From Polytrichum commune (Eukaryota; Streptophyta; Polytrichopsida; Polytrichales; Polytrichaceae), in NCBI GenBank assembly GCA_950295325.1, contig OX485809.1, positions 24,802,001-24,862,000 on the forward strand: a stretch of DNA of 60,000 bases. Reading direction: 5' to 3'. This document shows positions 44,111 through 55,545 of this stretch, piece after piece (within the stretch, counting starts at the first letter, position 1; every line of letters begins with the position of its first letter). The translations under genes and the position numbers were made by a program. The notes under the pieces are model-generated. The model was not told where the DNA came from, made no database searches, and saw only the letters and a list, made by a program, of their open reading frames with translations.

Positions 44111-46999
44111 ATGCTGTTCATTGTCGACCCACATCAATTCTCTTGCAATCACTATGTGGTAAGCATAGAAGGTGTTGCATGACAAGTCACGAAGACCATT
44201 CTAATTAACATGGAACACCAATTTCGAAGTGACACCAAACAAAGTGTTCAGTGTAGACAACTACTGATAGATTGATTTCTTTCTCTTACTTAAAGAAAGT
44301 TATCTTGTTTCACATAATTGTTGGTTACAAATTGCCACTTTGAGAGAAATTTGTCATGTACGAGTGAACCTCTCATCTATCCAACATATATTTTCTAAGC
44401 TGCACTTTTCACACTTATTAATATGGGTTGGAAGTTAGCGTGGGTAGAAAATACCATAGCCCACAATGTTTGATGTAAGGATCAGAAATTAGGGTAGCCT
44501 ATAAATAAAGTACTAAGTATGTAAATTTTTATTGATAAAATGTGAAACACAATATTGACATTTGTCTATTTTGATTATTCTCGTTTTGACCCACAATATT
44601 TCACACTGTTGTAGAAAAACAATGATTCAATATTTACGATTATGATATTGTGGATCCAAAAATGGCGCAAGCTATGAAAAGTTAAATCTACCATTATTAA
44701 TGTAGTGTGTCAAGGTTGTAGAAGGCAATATTGATAGATGTGAAAGGTGTAATTATGGTATTAGAATTAGCTTTAAATAATAACCTATATATTGCTTACT
44801 ATTTTAGGTCTTTTATATAAGATGAATGAAAGATAGGTTCATATACAATAACTCCCTCTTGCTAATTTATGCCACCAAATTCTACAAAAATTGAGGAAAG
44901 TAAAATATTTGCAAAAATAAACTCTGAAAATAGGACCTACCTACCATAAGATAAGCAATAAACCCTAACACGTATCAAGGGAACCCTTGAACATGATAGG
45001 GCCAACGGGCTCAAAATTACGTTAGTTTGACTTCCAATGTTAGGTTTTATTTACTTCCTTTGCAAGAGCTCATTATTGAGCATGTTACAAAATTTACCCC
45101 CACCTATGTCGTGCACCCCAAGCATCATCCCTTTGACTAGCTTACCTAGTTACTTGGGACGCAAGCGTTCGTGAAATTGAAAGCAAAAGTGGCTAGATGT
45201 AGTGAACATGCACTCAAACATGTCTTTGAAATTTTGGTTCGCAAAACTTGCAATTGCTTTGTAGTGTGTTCATGGAATTGAGAAAGTATTTTGTCCATGT
45301 AGCTTCTATGGTTATACATGTACGACTATTAAACGACTTAATGAAAATTGTTTCACAACAAGCATAGAAGTCATGAACAATTGTCTCGTGTCGGTGGAAA
45401 CTTGTCCTACATCACATGAAAATCTATAGTTTATCACATGAGTAGCTTTGCATGGTTTCTTTCCCTGATACACAATGATTAATTGGGACTCATATTTTCA
45501 TAGTGTTTGGATTACCACCTAGAACTATGCAAAGATATATCTTTCTACATAACTTGGAACTTTCAACAAGCAGTTTCGTTATGTATTGATTGTGTTGTAA
45601 TTGTTATATTAAACACACACGCTTACACTTACATATTTACGTAAAAACTTATATAGGGGTATGTAACTCCAAATAATAGTCCACGCCAATCAAAAACATC
45701 ATGACAATAATAGGATGCTCGTAGTGGGTATGAAGGCCCAATTTTGCTTTTGCTTTTGCTTTATTTCAAAGAATGGTGAGGATCATAGAAATTTTGTATT
45801 TTTTAAGGGTTAATGTGATAATTATACATGGTATACATGTTCCCACCATTTAGCACCCTCTTGCCAAATTTTTGTTAATTTTTGATTTGTTGGTTTAAGA
45901 AAAGAGAAGGGATATAGATTCGATTGAAGAGATACATATCAACTCCACTTGTATCATCATGTGAATTATGCTTTTGTTGTACAGTCAATTGGAATCAATT
46001 ATACATGGTGCTAAATGGTTGACAACAAACTTGACGAGAATGACAAGGAACTGGAAGAATATTGCCTTCTTTCAAAGACAAACACCTTGAATGAGTGCAG
46101 AGGTGTCAAGCCACATTTTTCCAAGGGCTAGGTTGCCACATGTTTTGTTGAAACTATTTGGTTCACATGGATACCTTGATTGCAATTGGTTGGACCATGG
46201 TGATAAGGTGCACATGAAATCAAGTGACCTATCCTAGCACTACTCCAATCTTAAACAAGTTAACCTTGGAGTCCCCAAAGGATCCGGGTGAAGGCCATGT
46301 TGACTTCTCATGTGTTATGCCCAATACAAGCACGACATGTGACACTTGGGAGGACTTTAAAAGTGGCGTATTGCATAGACACACACGGTAATACTAATGC
46401 GCAATAATGTTATTAGGTACACCCCTGGTTGTTGTTGACCCACTCTTATATAGGTGCCTATACCATTCCCAATGGGGCCAACCTTGTTGTTTAGATTGTG
46501 AAGAAGGCCCTGCTCATCTAACTTACTAACCTTAATTTCAAAAGGACGTTGCTCATCTACATGGTCAAGAAAATTTACCCATTCTTGCTTGGTGTCATCA
46601 TTGTACCATCCCAAACTCTTTCCCCTTCCCCATGTTGCAAAGATGAAAACAAGTGGCAAATATTGCTCCCACAACTATAGAGCCTGGCGTCCGAAAGGAA
46701 GGAAGTATTTTTACTACGTTGTTTGGTAAAACGTGATTATCACATGGTAGAACATATTTCCATTCACATAGGTATAAAGTCATACTAACGTTTGTGTTGT
46801 TTATATGCTCCCACAAACTTAATAATTCGCCTAAAATGTCCATTTGCTATCTTGGTTAAGTCATTGACATCAATTCATATGTACACATAATATGCATGCA
46901 TGCTTATTTTGTCATTGTTTTTTTTTTTGGGGGGGGGGGTTTATATTTTGTTTCCCGCGTATTACACTGTAAAATCAACAAAAAAAAGAACTTTGGTAT
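44111..46999. other. Intergenic, no gene seen
   Basis: Mostly AT-rich. Overlapping minus-strand open stretches at 46357-46843 have no recognisable domain and no start context. A G run is at 46929. Confidence 0.5.
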
Positions 47000-47009
47000 C
47001 ATGGGTAGA

Positions 47010-47130
47010 CAAAGACTGGAGTAGATAAAGTGTATGTTCATAGAACATATGCAGTCGATGATGTGGGATGTAAAACTACTTCATCCATTTATGGGAGTGG
47101 ACACTATGTTAGTAACCAGTAAATAATGAA
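47010..47130 (+). repeat. Fragment related to family O right side
   Basis: GACTGGAGTAGATAAAGTGT then ATGTTCATAGAACAT, and AAACTACTTCATCC and GTGGACACTATGTTAGTAAC, align with 33955-34080. Confidence 0.4.
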
Positions 47131-48309
47131 CAACATATGATAGGATACAAGTGGCCATGTTTGAATGAATGTGGGTAGGAGTTAGTTTGGCAATGTATAA
47201 TCAACAACTACCCATAGATTGTTGTTTGGGTCAATACATTGAGTGTCAAAAGAGAAAGAAAAAAAATATTCGAGTAGGATTAAACAATGTCCCGATCATT
47301 GTGAAAAGACACCTAGCAATTTTACTCAATAATAAATATTTTGTGTTGAATGAGATAATACTTTATGGACTAAATAATCAGCGAGAGGAGAGTGGACGAC
47401 GAGCTATGGGAGCAACAAGTCGTCCATCTACTTACGTTGGTTAGTTGTGGTAATTGGTCAACTCATGAATACAATATAATAATCATGGATGATATATTGC
47501 CTCCATGAATGAAACATTGTGACGAGCTCTTTTAGCCCTTCTACTCTTGCATGAGTGGTCGGTTTACAATATATGGAACGCTATAGGAAAACTTGGGATT
47601 GTTCCTTGACATGTCATGTAATTGATTGCCCTAGATCGACGTGCTTTGGAATAGGACTTCATTGACGGCGTGCCAAATGGCTTCTCCTCCCATGGTAGGG
47701 CAATTTGCCATGCTAGGTCATGAAGGACTCTTATATGTTGCATTGTACCTACTTAAAGGGTGGCCTAAATCCAAGGTTTTACCACGATCTCATGAAAAAC
47801 TTTGAGGTCAAGTTGTCCAAAACATTGCCCCAGTCAATCATAGTGGGGGTATTTGAATGAATTAGACATTTGTGACTAAAGACGTGGAAATTTAGGGATT
47901 TCGCCCCTTATTAGGGAAGATAGGTTCATGTCAGCTTGTCCACACTTTGTTCAAGATGTTCGACTTTGCAACGAAACAATAACCCTCAAAATACCGTGAT
48001 GCCCATTACGGAATTGCACATAGAATTAGACCAACTTGTGCCCATGGCAACATTGGAGACACTTCTCTCTTTCTTTCTTTATTTATTTCTTTGCACCCAC
48101 TTCCACTTACACACCTAACAAGGATTTGAAATTTACACGCCGTTGGATTTTACGCAATGTGAGCAAGTATATATTAAACATTTGACTTCATTCAATCCAA
48201 CGATTCCGCTTTTTATCCTTACTAAAACAACCGACGTTGCAAGTGTTCACTTTATCATTCCATGCTTGCACAATTTACACCTCAACTAGTAGGTGCCCAC
48301 AACAATAGG

Positions 48310-48781
48310 TTAGTGTCCGGGGAGTTTTTTGGGCATACTAATTGGTCGAGATCCCTAGTGTTTTCCAAGTCCAACCGGTTACACGTTTGACATATTTCGG
48401 TTTTTCTTTCTTTATCCATCTTCAAGTGTGTTCCTCTAACTTCCTCCCTAAAATCGCCGGTAACTTTCTTGAAGTGTTGCACTTTAATGGGTTATCTTTC
48501 AAACTCAACCGGCTATCATGCAAAAGTCAACCAGTTATCCCTCGAACTTAACCAGTTATCTCTCAAACTCAACCAGTGGGAAGAACCGACCACTAGTTAC
48601 AGATGGAACCGCTTGAGTTTGGAGAATAACCCATTGAAGTTCAAGACTTTAGGAAAATTACCGACCATTCTAGAGGAATGTAGGGAAATATACCTACATT
48701 TACTAAAGAAAAACCGAAAGATGTCAACATGTAACCAGTTGGACTTGGAAAACACAAGGGATCTCAGTCGATTGATTATGG
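48310..48781. mobile_element. Large fold-back element, family K, with an internal mini-tandem
   Basis: The left arm (about 48340-48515) and right arm (about 48605-48781) are inverse copies: GATCCCTAGTGTTTTCCAAG pairs with CTTGGAAAACACAAGGGATC. ACCGGTTACACGTTTGACAT pairs with ATGTCAACATGTAACCAGTT. The centre (48505-48580) has three to four diverged repeats of about 24 bp built on AACCAGTTATC and CTCAAACTC. Single arms of this family are at 25660, 32240 and 43270. Confidence 0.7.
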
Positions 48782-48884
48782 CATTTGTTCACGTTAATTT
48801 ATTTAGCTCTTGCCCTCAATGTGTATGTTTGACAAATTTCATTTGACATCCAACTTCAAATCCAAAGTGTCACATGACGTTTTC

Positions 48885-49110
48885 AAAAACAAAAAAATGA
48901 ATGTTAATTGACATGTACATTTTATTCTAAAATGTCACCTCAATGTCACATGTCAAGTGATACGTGTCATTTCAAATTCTAAAGTGTTAATTGACATGTG
49001 GTTTTTTTCATCACAAGTCACACTACATGTCAAAATGTAAACTGTGCATGTCAATTGACATGCATTTTATTTTTGTGCAAGTTTTTGCGTGTCAAATGTC
49101 AAAAACTTCC
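48885..49110 (+). repeat. Cluster of short TTGACATGT-type iterations
   Basis: TTAATTGACATGT and related TGTCACATGTCAA motifs recur at least six times at irregular spacing. No gene. Confidence 0.45.
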
Positions 49111-49377
49111 AAAAACTTTGTCAAACATACACACTGCTTGCCCTTCCCTTTTACAATCGCACCTTTGTGGCAGCATATATATATATGGAGGAAGTTGTTC
49201 GTCAAGATTCAAATAGATTAACATTATGTATGTTTCCTAGCCTTCCTTTTGTCAACTTTGCCATGATTATACATTCCTTGAAATCTAATGTGTGCAAGTG
49301 CCACTTGTTTTGTAGTCGGAGACCACTTTGGTGTGTTGGGACGCCACCATGACCTCGGGCTAGGATAACTCGGATCA

Positions 49378-49380
<3 letters not shown>

Positions 49381-49414
<34 letters not shown>
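49381..49414. repeat. (AT)17 microsatellite
   Basis: Uninterrupted AT dinucleotides. Open frames across it are artefacts. Confidence 0.98.
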
Positions 49415-49416
<2 letters not shown>

Positions 49417-50469
49417 AACTCCCTAAAAAGTCAACACCCGGTTCCAATGAAACCAAATGGATTGAGAACCAAGTTAAAAGAGTCGCCTCAACATGCGGGG
49501 ATCATGTGAGAAAGCACGTGGATCCCCGTGAGGATAAAAAAACAAACAAAAACACAAACTCCTCTCAATTTTGTGGTTGATTTAGGGCCGGGTTATGTAG
49601 ACTACATAGAAGAAGTGCGCTGAGATCAAGAATACTAGGTGGATGGAAGCAATATGATTGGTTATGAACTGGGTTCTTTGCCGGTCGGAGTTTACACTAT
49701 GGTCAACACTTTTCTAGTGGAGAACTTCAAACATGGATGCAAAAAAATTGACATGGCTTATCAACACAACAGTTGACACGTTTTTTTTTCTATTGAGGAG
49801 GGGGGGGGGTCTATGGAGGTCAAGTTTCTTGGGCAACTTCAAGCACTTGGACAAGAGATTTGGCTTCCGGAGAACTCCAACTTGAAACCTTTTATATTTC
49901 TTTAATTTCTTTAATTTCTTTTTTCATTTTGTATGCCATACCAATTGTTGCCTCAAATAACCTTATATTGGGTTGGAATTCTTGACTGATTGGTGCACTT
50001 CTTCACAATGTTTTAAATTTTTCCTTATTCATTACGTTTGCGTATTGCCAACAAAAAAAAAACGGTATCTAAACTGCATGTGGCCAATTACTTCAACTGG
50101 AGATGGTGAATTTGTGGGTTATATATGGTGGACATGATATTATCATATACGAGCATACCTCTCATCCACCCAACATACAAAAAAAAACTCAAACCCTTGA
50201 TAAATTTATTGCCAATTCATCTCAAATGACCTCGAGTACTCTCATTCGGGGTCTTTAAAGTTCATTCCGGTGTCAATTAGAAAATTAATGTCGGGGGTGG
50301 ATGCATACTATTTCATGGCCTTATGTTTGATAAATGAGAGGTACACTCATATATGATAATTCCCTCTCTCTCTATAGATGGTCCACTAGGATTTCACTTG
50401 GGTATGCTCACTAACATGTGTTTACCATTGGTATGGAAGTCGTGCCTAATTTGAACATCATGAATTGAG

Positions 50470-51065
50470 TGGTTGTTGGTGAGGTGTGGATTTGAGAACT
50501 AGCACCAAAAAAACATGTGTTTAAAAGAGATTGGATTACATGCTAAAAAATGTGCTAAACATTATAAGTTTAATATTCAACATGATTGGGGGAACCTACA
50601 CAACCACTCAATGAGCACACGAGTCTTCACTTTGGTAAAGAACGAGTTATTCATACCAACTCCAAAAAATAGTGGCAAATGGTCACATAAACTATTTGGA
50701 TTTGCTAATCATCTCGCATTAATTGTGTGTTTCATATCCTACGATGTGTTACTTTTCCAACTAGCCCACTTCTCCTAGGATATATATGGAACACATGATT
50801 AGTACAAGACGGTTTGCAAAATCCAAATCGAGACCATAGCTAGCACTAACCTCACAATTTTTGGAGTTCATATGAATATCTCATTCATTATCAAAATGAA
50901 GATTCTCATGCTCGTTAAATGGTCATGTAGCTCCCCCAATTATGTTGCCTATTGAGCCTAGATTGGTTATCATATTTTGAGCATGCAAGCCAATCCCTCT
51001 TAAACACGTGCTTTTCATTCTCCATTCTTGGAACCACACCCAACCACACCACACCATCCTTTAGG
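50470..51065. repeat. Two family G copies as a palindrome of about 600 bp
   Basis: The direct arm 50470-50765 and inverted arm 50770-51065 are imperfect reverse complements (very roughly 70 percent by eye). They meet at CCTAGGAGAAG-type sequence near 50770. Outer ends: GTTGTTGGTGAGGTGTGGAT on the left and CCACACCCAACCACACCACA on the right. The pairing is opposite to that at 3170/3610. Confidence 0.6.
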
Positions 51066-52049
51066 AATATTTTCAATAGAATTTTGGAACAACTCATCTC
51101 ACCCTCCACGAGCCAAAGATGAAGAATATAGTGTTCGTGAAATTGTCACATTCACATGTGACATTTTCTTCCAAGGCCGACTTAGTTTTTAGGTCTTGTG
51201 GAGTGCACTGAAACTCTAGATAAAAATGCATTTTGAAATTAATTCTATATGGGCACAATTTCATAGAGTAAGAGAAGAAGGCTTTTTATGTCACAAATGT
51301 TATGTTTTGATTGCTATCAAGAGTTGTTTGAAGCAACAATGAAGAACATAACATTCATAATGTAAAAAGACTTCTTACCCAGTCATCACTTGCATATGCT
51401 ACTAGCATTTTGTAAATACATCCAAATGTAGTTGGCAAAGCTACCTCCAAAGACCAATTCAAGCTGACCTTCCTTGTATTTAAGAAAACAAAATTTGTGA
51501 CATTTTCATGAATACTATGTTGAAGATTGGCCATGGTATATAGTTTGGAATGATTGTAGAAATAAACAAATTATTATGGAAACCATCGTCATTGTTCCAC
51601 ATGCATTAGAGTGATCTGTAAAGTCTCTCCACAAGGGACGAAACCCTGGGTTTGAACCATTGTTGTAATGAGAGCCCGTTAGCTCATCATGTATCGTAGC
51701 CTATTTTGAAACTTGGGTGAAACTTTTGGGACCTCCTCCTTCCCCCTCTCAAACATTGAAAGAAATTCAGGATCTAAAATAGGGTGTGTGCATGGGACCT
51801 ACTGTTGTGAATCCCGGATCGGAGTATGCAAGGCTAGTATGGCTCACCCATCATACAATGATGAGCTAGAAAACCAAGTTGTAATATCCGGACAACACTC
51901 GTTATGTATGATAATTCCAACATTAAAAAACTTAGGTGACTTTGTGTTAATTCTCATGGACTCAAGATTTGGGACTAAACGTCTAATCCCATAGTTTCAT
52001 CTGCTTACTATACGGATAACTCTATTGAAAAAAAAACATTATATGCATA

Positions 52050-52237
52050 TTGGTTAGAATAATATGTTGTTACACATTCCTTCTATCCTCTTATTATTAA
52101 TGTTAATTTTTACCAAGCAAAGATATTAATGTTCTATAATGTCCAAACAATCAATTCGACCTTTTTTGGTAAAAAATGAGATGTACAATTAACAATTATA
52201 GCATTGTGTAATTCCAAATAGTAAGTGACACTTGTGA
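52050..52237. mobile_element. MITE family D copy, left end eroded
   Basis: The right arm TATAGCATTGTGTAATTCCA then AATAGTAAGTGACAC is clear. The interior (AAAGATATTAATGTTCTATA) matches the copy at 53095. The left arm is hard to align. Confidence 0.5.
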
Positions 52238-53094
52238 CAAATAGTAAGTTTAGGTAGCTAAAGAAAATCCCCGTTTATAGAGTCATAGTGAATTCATCTC
52301 AATGGGATCTACCCTATTTGGATTGAGTAGTCGGGGTCTTTAAAGCTAATTTTGATGGGACATGAGTTTGAAAAACAAAACAAAAAACACTTGGACAAGG
52401 TTTTTCATATTGAGTAACCTATACAAACTATAATGTTAGTTTGTGGAAAATGAGACAAGATTTGGAGGAGATGTCATCGTTTGAAGCAATTTGAGGTGTT
52501 TCTTTGAAGGTATGGTTTGGGGATGAGCATTGCCTTTACTAAGTACTTGCTTGCTTCCAGGAGAGAAAGCCATTGGTTGAATAGATAGTAATGCATAGAC
52601 ACTTTGTACCCACAACATGGACCTCCAATGTTACATATTATGGGTTGGTAAACAATGCGCACCCATTGCATTATCCCCAATGTTTTGTTTGTGTGGATGT
52701 TTTGCTAATAATGTGGTCCACAATAATTACCATAATATATTGTAATTACCAACAATATAATAAGAGGTGATTATGATAATCCCCCACAATTTTACCTACA
52801 TAGTGTTTTACCTCCATTCCCACTGAGATGTTTTATGGAAACAAAAGAAACAACCAAAAGAATTATTTCATGTGATTCAACGTGGCATTGAGATGGACGT
52901 GCAATCTTAATTATAGTGGGCTCTGTGACTTATCATGTACCAAGTTCCATTTGACACCCTCTCTAGTGGCCACCCCTTGGATTTCAAGACAATCAAAGTG
53001 GACTGATGAATCATGTGGGCCACACTAAATCAATTGTTTTGTGTAGGTCCCAACATTCCTATAGGATAAATGAGAGGTGATACTGAACTAAACA

Positions 53095-53290
53095 TGAGTG
53101 TTAATGTCACTTGCTATTTGAGGTTACACAATGCTATATCTTTTTTACTATTGATGCATTCTTGTACCAAGTAAAGATGGTAATGTTCTATAACGTCCAA
53201 ACAACCAACCCGGCCTTTGTTGACAAACAAAAAATGAGATATACAATAAATAGTTATAGCATTGCGTAATTCCAAATCACCAGTGACACC
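53095..53290. mobile_element. MITE family D copy inserted in the tandem array upstream of the kinase
   Basis: Arms TGTCACTTGCTATTTGAGGT and TATAGCATTGCGTAATTCCA. It interrupts the tandem array of units of about 195 bp. The interior (TTCTATAACGTCCAAACAA) is shared with the copy at 52050. Confidence 0.65.
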
Positions 53291-53827
53291 AATATTTATT
53301 GTAGTAATGTCATGTGTTTTTACTCAAGGGGAGGGGGGGGGTTGAAAGAAGCCCTAGACTTGTCAAAGGATCGATGATGAATAGTGTAGGCCACAATAAA
53401 TCACATGTCTAGTGAAGTTCTCAACATGTCTATTGTAGTGGATAAATAGGAGTTGATCCTTCTTGATAGTTCCTTGTGTTTTTACTAAGGAGTTTTACCT
53501 CCATTCCCATAGGCGCACTTCCCCTTGGGACCAAATAACCACCTAGATTCATGGAAGTTTGGATATTGAACAAGGTGGTCCACATTACAATCAAATGTTT
53601 AGTGGAGGTCATAATGTGGTAATTGCAGTGGATAAATGAGAGGTAAATTTCCAACTTAACAAATTCCCTGTGTTTTTTTGGGGGGTTATTGGTTTTGACC
53701 ACGGTTTACATGGCACGTTTGGTTTTGGAACAAAAGAAGCACCTAGAGTCACATGGAAGGATCGATGATGTATAGTGTGGGCCACACTAAATCAGATGTT
53801 TGGTGTAGTTCTCAACATGTCCATTTG

Positions 53828-53974
53828 CATAACATTACTTAGCTGATGAGTCGTGTTTAGATACCTTGACTTTAAATTCACTTTGAAGCATCATGATTAT
53901 GACATATGAAGGCTTTATTCTCGAATGTAATGTGGGGCCCACGAACACAACTCATTAGCTAAGAAATGTTATAG
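53828..53974. mobile_element. Fold-back MITE, family M copy 2 (about 147 bp)
   Basis: Arms ATAACATTACTTAGCTGATG and the inverse CATTAGCTAAGAAATGTTAT, with GAGTCGTGTT and AACACAACTC inside. It sits inside the tandem array upstream of the kinase; subtracting its length brings the local unit spacing back to about 195 bp. Confidence 0.65.
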
Positions 53975-54839
53975 GAGTGGGTAAATTGGGGAGGGGTCAA
54001 TCCTTCTTAACGATTTTCTGCAATTTTCCCACAATTTTTTACTTCCATTCCCACAAACACAATACCATGGGGAATGAAAGAAGTGCATAGACTCATGAAA
54101 GGATGGTTGATGAATAGTGTGGGCCACACTATATCATATGTTTAGCGTAGTTCCCAACGTGGCCATTGTAGTGGATAAACAAGAGGCAACCCTGCTTAAC
54201 AATGCCCCGTGTTTTTACTGGGGTTCTTGGTTTGTACCTATGGACCACAAATTGATATTTAATTGTATTTGGGGAAACCACTTGTCCAAAAACAACAAGG
54301 GATGTGCACTTGTGGGGACGAAAACATCAAACGACAACAACAAAAGCAACAACATAACAACCACAACTTTGCATGTTTGTATTCCATGTTTGCCAACCAC
54401 TGTATTGGTGTAGTTTTACAATCTAGTGCACGTCATATTGACGATTGGAATTTTCCAGAATCCATGCTTAAATCCTAGTTCACACTAAATCAAATGTTTA
54501 GTGTACATAGTTCCCAATATGTCTATTGCAGTGGGTACACGAGAGTACTACTTAATAATATACCATAGTCTATTGCCTTCGTTCCCACAGACACATTTTC
54601 CTTGGGAACACTTGAAAGCACCTAGACTCATGGAATAATGGATGATGATTAGCGTGGGCCACACTAAAATTAGATGGTTATTGTAATCCCCAATGTGTCC
54701 ATTACAGAGGATAAATGAAGGGTACATGTACACCACGTATGGTGATTAGTGGCACACACACTATTTGAGAAGGGCCTTAACTAGTTGCCTAGAGGTCTCA
54801 AAGTATCACGTCCATTGATTGCCAAAATTATACTATTCT

Positions 54840-55190
54840 TGAACACAAGTACATTTTCAAGTGAGAATTTTATTTACATTATGACATTTAATGTAGCACT
54901 TAAGATACTTGAGATGGTAAATTTTACGTTTGAGTATGCAAGGGGAAGGTATCATTGAGCGTACTCATGACAAGTGTCATGTGTATAGATTTTAGAATGC
55001 AAGAGGAAGATATTCTTGAGTTTTCCAATGCCAAGTGTCATTTGCGTAAAAAAATTCAGTCAACTTGTAAACCATTATGTAACATAGACATACACCTCAT
55101 AAAACTCATGATGGAGTCGTTGGTCAGTAATATAACCTAGCATATGCCTCAAATATAGGGTAAATGACGCTATTACGCATGTGACACGGG
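54840..55190 (+). repeat. Dispersed repeat family I copy 2, inside the tandem array
   Basis: GATACTTGAGATGGTAAATT, CATTGAGCGTACTCATGACA, TAGCATATGCCTCAAATATA and CGCTATTACGCATGTGACAC parallel 2680-3010. It separates the last array units from the rest. Confidence 0.55.
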
Positions 55191-55545
55191 TGTATAACAT
55201 AATTCCCCATGGTTATACCGAGAGGTTCTTGGTCTTTGAACCTCCTCCGTTTTGGAAGAGGGAGAAGCGCCTAGACTCATGGAAAGGAAGGAAGGGTAAA
55301 TAGTGTGGGCCACACTACACTAAACTAGTGGATAAACTAATGGAATGGTGGCCCTAGTGGTAGCTCCCAACGTGCCCATCCATCAGTGTGCAGTGGATAA
55401 ACGAGATGAGATGTCCTTAATCCTCCCACTTAATAATAATTCCTTCCCCGCGTTTTTACCGGGGGTTTTCCTAGGTTTACCTGCGTTCCCATGGTTGGAA
55501 CGAAAGAAGCGCCTAGACTCATGGAGGGAGACATCACAGCAACAG

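Larger units (their letters stand above)
52790..55545 (+). repeat. Degraded tandem array, units of about 195 bp, next to the kinase leader
   Basis: About nine units follow one plan. Each has a T-rich start with TTTTTAC and G or C runs, ACCTCCATTCCCA, GAAAGAAGC(A/G)CCTAGACTCATGG-type sequence (about 22 bases, split here), GTGTGGGCCACACTAAATCA, a TTTAGTGTAGTTCCCAAC-type block, and GTGGATAAA(T/C)GAGAGG. Starts lie near 52793, 53320, 53481, 53674, 54016, 54212, 54560, 55215 and 55451. Spacings are 161-196 where intact and longer where family D, M and I elements have inserted. No protein is encoded. Confidence 0.65.

Noticed and set aside
46357-46843. Two overlapping minus-strand open frames (105 and 81 codons)
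   Set aside because: They overlap in different frames and no domain or family could be recognised; possible frameshifted relic but unsupported.
49202-49580. Open frames of repeated Ile-Tyr
   Set aside because: Translation of the (AT)17 microsatellite.
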